Origin: Peptococcaceae bacterium
GTDB taxonomy: Bacteria > Bacillota > Peptococcia > Peptococcales > Peptococcaceae
DNA length: 64,000 bases
Assembly (NCBI GenBank): GCA_017399005.1
Contig: JAFQEO010000035.1
Location: 269,393 to 333,392 of the forward strand
Direction: 5' to 3'
Part shown: piece after piece, positions 61,734-64,000 of the stretch
How positions within the stretch are numbered: the first letter of the stretch is position 1
How the letters are laid out: every line of letters begins with the position of its first letter
The notes under the pieces: generated by a model
What the model was told of the DNA's origin: nothing
The model's input: the letters and a program-made list of their open reading frames with translations, nothing else
Databases searched by the model: none
Position numbers and translations under genes: made by a program

Positions 61734-61815
61734 GTAGGGGTCGGCGCCCTCGACGACCCGTTGATATACATTAAATCACATGGATATCACGGGACGTCCG
61801 GGGGCCGTCCCCTAC
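61734..61815. repeat. REP-like 82-bp GC-rich palindrome in the valS leader
   Basis: The ends GTAGGGG and CCCCTAC are followed inward by CGGC-CCC / GGG-GCCG and CG-CCCG / CGGG-CG pairing. Elements starting with GTAGGGG and of this size occur as dispersed intergenic repeats in many gut Firmicutes. It is far richer in G+C than the flanking DNA and lies between the T-box terminator and valS, inside the transcribed leader. Confidence 0.7.
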
Positions 61816-61818
61816 AAC

Positions 61819-62139
61819 AAAAAACGCCTTCATCCTTAAACAAGGACGAAGACGTATAACCTCCGTGGTACCACCTTTGTTCCTCGCATCATAATTCTGC
61901 AAGGCACTCGTTCTGCTGTAACGGGCTTACCCGATAACCCCTATTGTGATGATTTCCCGCGCTTGTTAACTCTATAGCGTTAACACCACGATTCCCACCG
62001 GTTCGGCATTATATCTCCGGGGCTACCTTCCCGTACGTCCGGCAGAAAACTTCCAGCCATGGTTTTCCTCTCTGCAGCCTTATCGCAAGGTACTCCTCCC
62101 CATCTGTGATGATAGGTATTCAATTGTTATATTCTTAAC
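61819..62139 (-). promoter_or_regulatory. T-box riboswitch controlling valS
   Basis: The minus strand has the T-box core AAGGTGGTACCACGG (about 61878-61864), which pairs with the uncharged tRNA 3' end as antiterminator. It is followed by a terminator (CGCCTTCATCCTT / AAGGACGAAGACG, 61825-61854) with six T residues. The 5' part forms a long stem I; a GUA triplet at 62026-62024 in GGAAGGTAGCC is the likely specifier, matching tRNA-Val(UAC). Uncharged tRNA-Val would allow read-through into valS. Confidence 0.92.
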
Positions 62140-62145
62140 TTGGTT

Positions 62146-62174
62146 ATGATACCATAATACGTGCTATATGTCAA
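62146..62174 (-). promoter_or_regulatory. Promoter of valS T-box leader
   Basis: TTGACA (62174-62169), a 17-base spacer and TATCAT (62151-62146) on the minus strand, starting the leader near 62139. Confidence 0.8.
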
Positions 62175-62197
62175 GATTTGCGCCTTACATCAGGGTC

Positions 62198-64000
62198 TCA
62201 CATCAGGGCTTCTGCCAGCACCTGTTCGATGGTTGCAACCGGCAGAATTTCCATCTGGCTGCGAACCTCTTCCGGCACTTCATCCAGGTCTATCACATTG
62301 TCCTGCGGTATCAGAACTTTTGTAATACCTGCTCGTTGCGCCGCCATCAGTTTTTCGGTTAAACCACCGATTGGCAGCACTGCTCCGCGCAGTGAAATCT
62401 CACCAGTCATGGCCAGATCTGGATTCACGCCTCTGTTCTGCACCAGCGACACCAGCGCAGTGGTCAGTGTAATGCCCGCAGACGGGCCGTCTTTCGGCAC
62501 GGCACCTTGCGGCACATGAATGTGCAAATCGTTCTTCTCAAACAGTTCTGCCGATTCCGGATACCGGTTTTTCACAAGGGTAATGGCAATCTGTGCCGAT
62601 TCTTTCATCACATCGCCCAGCTGCCCGGTAATCTGCACTTTGCCGGTGCCTTTTGTAAAACAGGTCTCGATAAACAGAATCTCGCCGCCGGCTTTCGTCC
62701 ATGCCAGCCCGGTTGCCACACCCGGAATTGCCTCTGCCAGCTTTTTATCGTGACGCACTGGCGGCTTTTCCAGATACGCTTTCAGATTATCCGCAGTCAC
62801 CACAATTTCATCATCAAGATGATTTACCAGCTCCACTGCCGCTTTCCGACACAGGATATTCATCTGTTTTTTCAGCCCGCGCACACCGGCCTCTGCAGTG
62901 TAATCGTGCACCATTTTAGCGATGGCATCATCGTTCACCGTCAGCTTATCCTCCGGAATCCCGGTATCTTTCATAGCTTTGGGCAGCAGATGCTTTCTGG
63001 CAATCTGCTGTTTCTCGATAGCGGTATAGCCTGGGAACTGGATAACCTCCATACGGTTCAGCAATGGTTCCGGAATGGTATCCACGCTGTTGGCCGTACA
63101 CACAAACAATACATTGGACAAATCATACGGCACATTCATGTAATGGTCGGTAAAGCTGTGGTTCTGTTCCGGGTCTAGCACTTCCAGCAGAGCACTGGCA
63201 GGGTCTCCGTTGTAGCCTTTGGCCAGCTTGTCCACCTCATCCAGCACCATCACCGGATTCTGCACACCGCTCCGCTTAATGCCCTCCATAATGCGGCCCG
63301 GCATAGCGCCCACATAAGTTCTGCGATGGCCGCGAATTTCCGCCTCGTCCTTCACACCGCCCAGACTGATACGCACCGACTTGCGCCCGATAGCACCGGC
63401 AATACTCTGCCCGATGCTTGTTTTGCCTGTGCCCGGTGCCCCCACAAATAATAAAATGGAGCCCGACTGTTTTTTGTGCAGCGCCATCACCGCCAGTTGC
63501 TGAATAATGCGGTCTTTCACCTTCTCGAGGCCGTAATGGTCATCGTCGAGCACCTTCTGGGCGGTCTCTAAATCAATCTCCGGCACCGGCTCCGGTTTCC
63601 ATGCCAGCGATGTCACAAAATCCAGATAGCTGTACAGCACCCCGTACTCGCTGCCCTCTTTGCTGCCCACCTTCATGCGGTTTAATACCTTTTCCGCCTC
63701 TTTGCGAGCCTCCTCCGGCATATCCGCTTCCGCAATCCGCTTCTCAAATTTCTGAATATCCGAGCCTCCGTCCGGGTTCAGTTCGTCCAGCTTCTCCTGT
63801 AAAAACTGCATCTGATGACGGATGGCACCTTCCCGGTACTGTTTTTCCTGCTGCTTGCGCTGACTCTCTGCCGCCTCGGTATTCAGATAAAACATCTCCA
63901 TAAATTCACCGGCTGCCTGCTCGATTTTTGCATAACGCGCATTCAGCGAATCCTCGGCCAGAATTCCATATTTTTCATCCCACGACCAGTTAATGTAGCC
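62198..64000 (-). CDS. lon: ATP-dependent protease Lon (N-terminus outside window)
   Basis: The frame is open from the window edge and gives 600 residues of classical Lon. It holds the end of the N-terminal coiled region (EKQYREGAIRHQMQFLQEKL), the AAA+ domain (FVGAPGTGKTSIGQSIA; VMVLDEVDKL) and the protease domain with the catalytic Ser in PKDGPSAGI and Lys in GGLTEKLMAAQRAG. Internal Met codons at 63901 are not starts; the frame continues upstream in Lon-like sequence (INWSWDEKYG). It is the second Lon-family protease in this window. Confidence 0.96.
   Translation of the reverse strand, partial: GYINWSWDEKYGILAEDSLNARYAKIEQAAGEFMEMFYLNTEAAESQRKQQEKQYREGAIRHQMQFLQEKLDELNPDGGSDIQKFEKRIAEADMPEEARKEAEKVLNRMKVGSKEGSEYGVLYSYLDFVTSLAWKPEPVPEIDLETAQKVLDDDHYGLEKVKDRIIQQLAVMALHKKQSGSILLFVGAPGTGKTSIGQSIAGAIGRKSVRISLGGVKDEAEIRGHRRTYVGAMPGRIMEGIKRSGVQNPVMVLDEVDKLAKGYNGDPASALLEVLDPEQNHSFTDHYMNVPYDLSNVLFVCTANSVDTIPEPLLNRMEVIQFPGYTAIEKQQIARKHLLPKAMKDTGIPEDKLTVNDDAIAKMVHDYTAEAGVRGLKKQMNILCRKAAVELVNHLDDEIVVTADNLKAYLEKPPVRHDKKLAEAIPGVATGLAWTKAGGEILFIETCFTKGTGKVQITGQLGDVMKESAQIAITLVKNRYPESAELFEKNDLHIHVPQGAVPKDGPSAGITLTTALVSLVQNRGVNPDLAMTGEISLRGAVLPIGGLTEKLMAAQRAGITKVLIPQDNVIDLDEVPEEVRSQMEILPVATIEQVLAEALM

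Noticed and set aside
1..64000. CRISPR arrays, rRNA genes, prophage modules or complete insertion sequences
   Set aside because: No regularly spaced repeats, rRNA sequence, transposase, integrase or phage structural genes were seen.

Overview
This window looks like chromosome of a host-associated Firmicute of the Negativicutes type (a relative of Phascolarctobacterium or Acidaminococcus is my best guess, moderate confidence). The reasons are the complete minCDE set fused to an mreBCD/mrdA/rodA shape operon, the Firmicutes-style regulators Rex, CcpN and a valS T-box, tRNA genes without an encoded CCA end, and no sporulation genes. GC content appears to be near 48% almost throughout. Most genes lie on the minus strand.

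Layout. Positions 1-17.5 kb are mixed accessory and housekeeping genes: an XRE regulator/membrane protein pair, a GNAT acetyltransferase and an Lsa-type ABC-F ribosome-protection gene divergently transcribed with separate leader regions, an SOS-type Y-family polymerase cassette, TraX, TspO, an AT-rich serine hydrolase beside a truncated macro-domain gene, two adjacent lipoprotein genes, a LonB-like protease and a sigma factor/DUF4179 pair. From 16 to 20.5 kb lies the tsaE-tsaB-rimI-tsaD (t6A) operon with a PHP phosphatase at its end, followed by three tRNA genes. From 21 to 33 kb come rpoD-dnaG, dgt, asnS-yajQ-ccpN, hotdog thioesterase-azlCD, and DEAD helicase-thiI.

From 33 to 42 kb one long operon (maf-radC-mreB-mreC-mreD-mrdA-minC-minD-minE-rodA) couples cell elongation to division-site selection. 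A 480-base gap with nested hairpins and a probable small RNA separates it from rex. From 43 to 50 kb are a SPOR-like protein, folC, hslO, thrC, small conserved genes, a 169-bp palindromic MITE-like element and a transglutaminase-like protein.

The most unusual region is 50.3-54.1 kb. A manganese-type yybP-ykoY riboswitch sits directly before a TetR regulator instead of a metal exporter. Behind a terminator, a radical SAM enzyme and a DegV fatty-acid-binding protein have their own promoter with an inverted-repeat operator overlapping the -35. The whole block is bracketed by identical 44-bp direct repeats, each carrying a hairpin. I read this as a possible metal-responsive relay: riboswitch to TetR to radical SAM/DegV.

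The end holds the ferrous iron system (two FeoA, FeoB, a Cys-rich membrane peptide, DUF2325), a diacylglycerol-kinase-like gene, valS with a T-box reading GUA (matching the tRNA-Val(UAC) gene in this window) and a REP-like palindrome between its terminator and the gene, and the 3' part of a canonical lon gene cut by the window edge.
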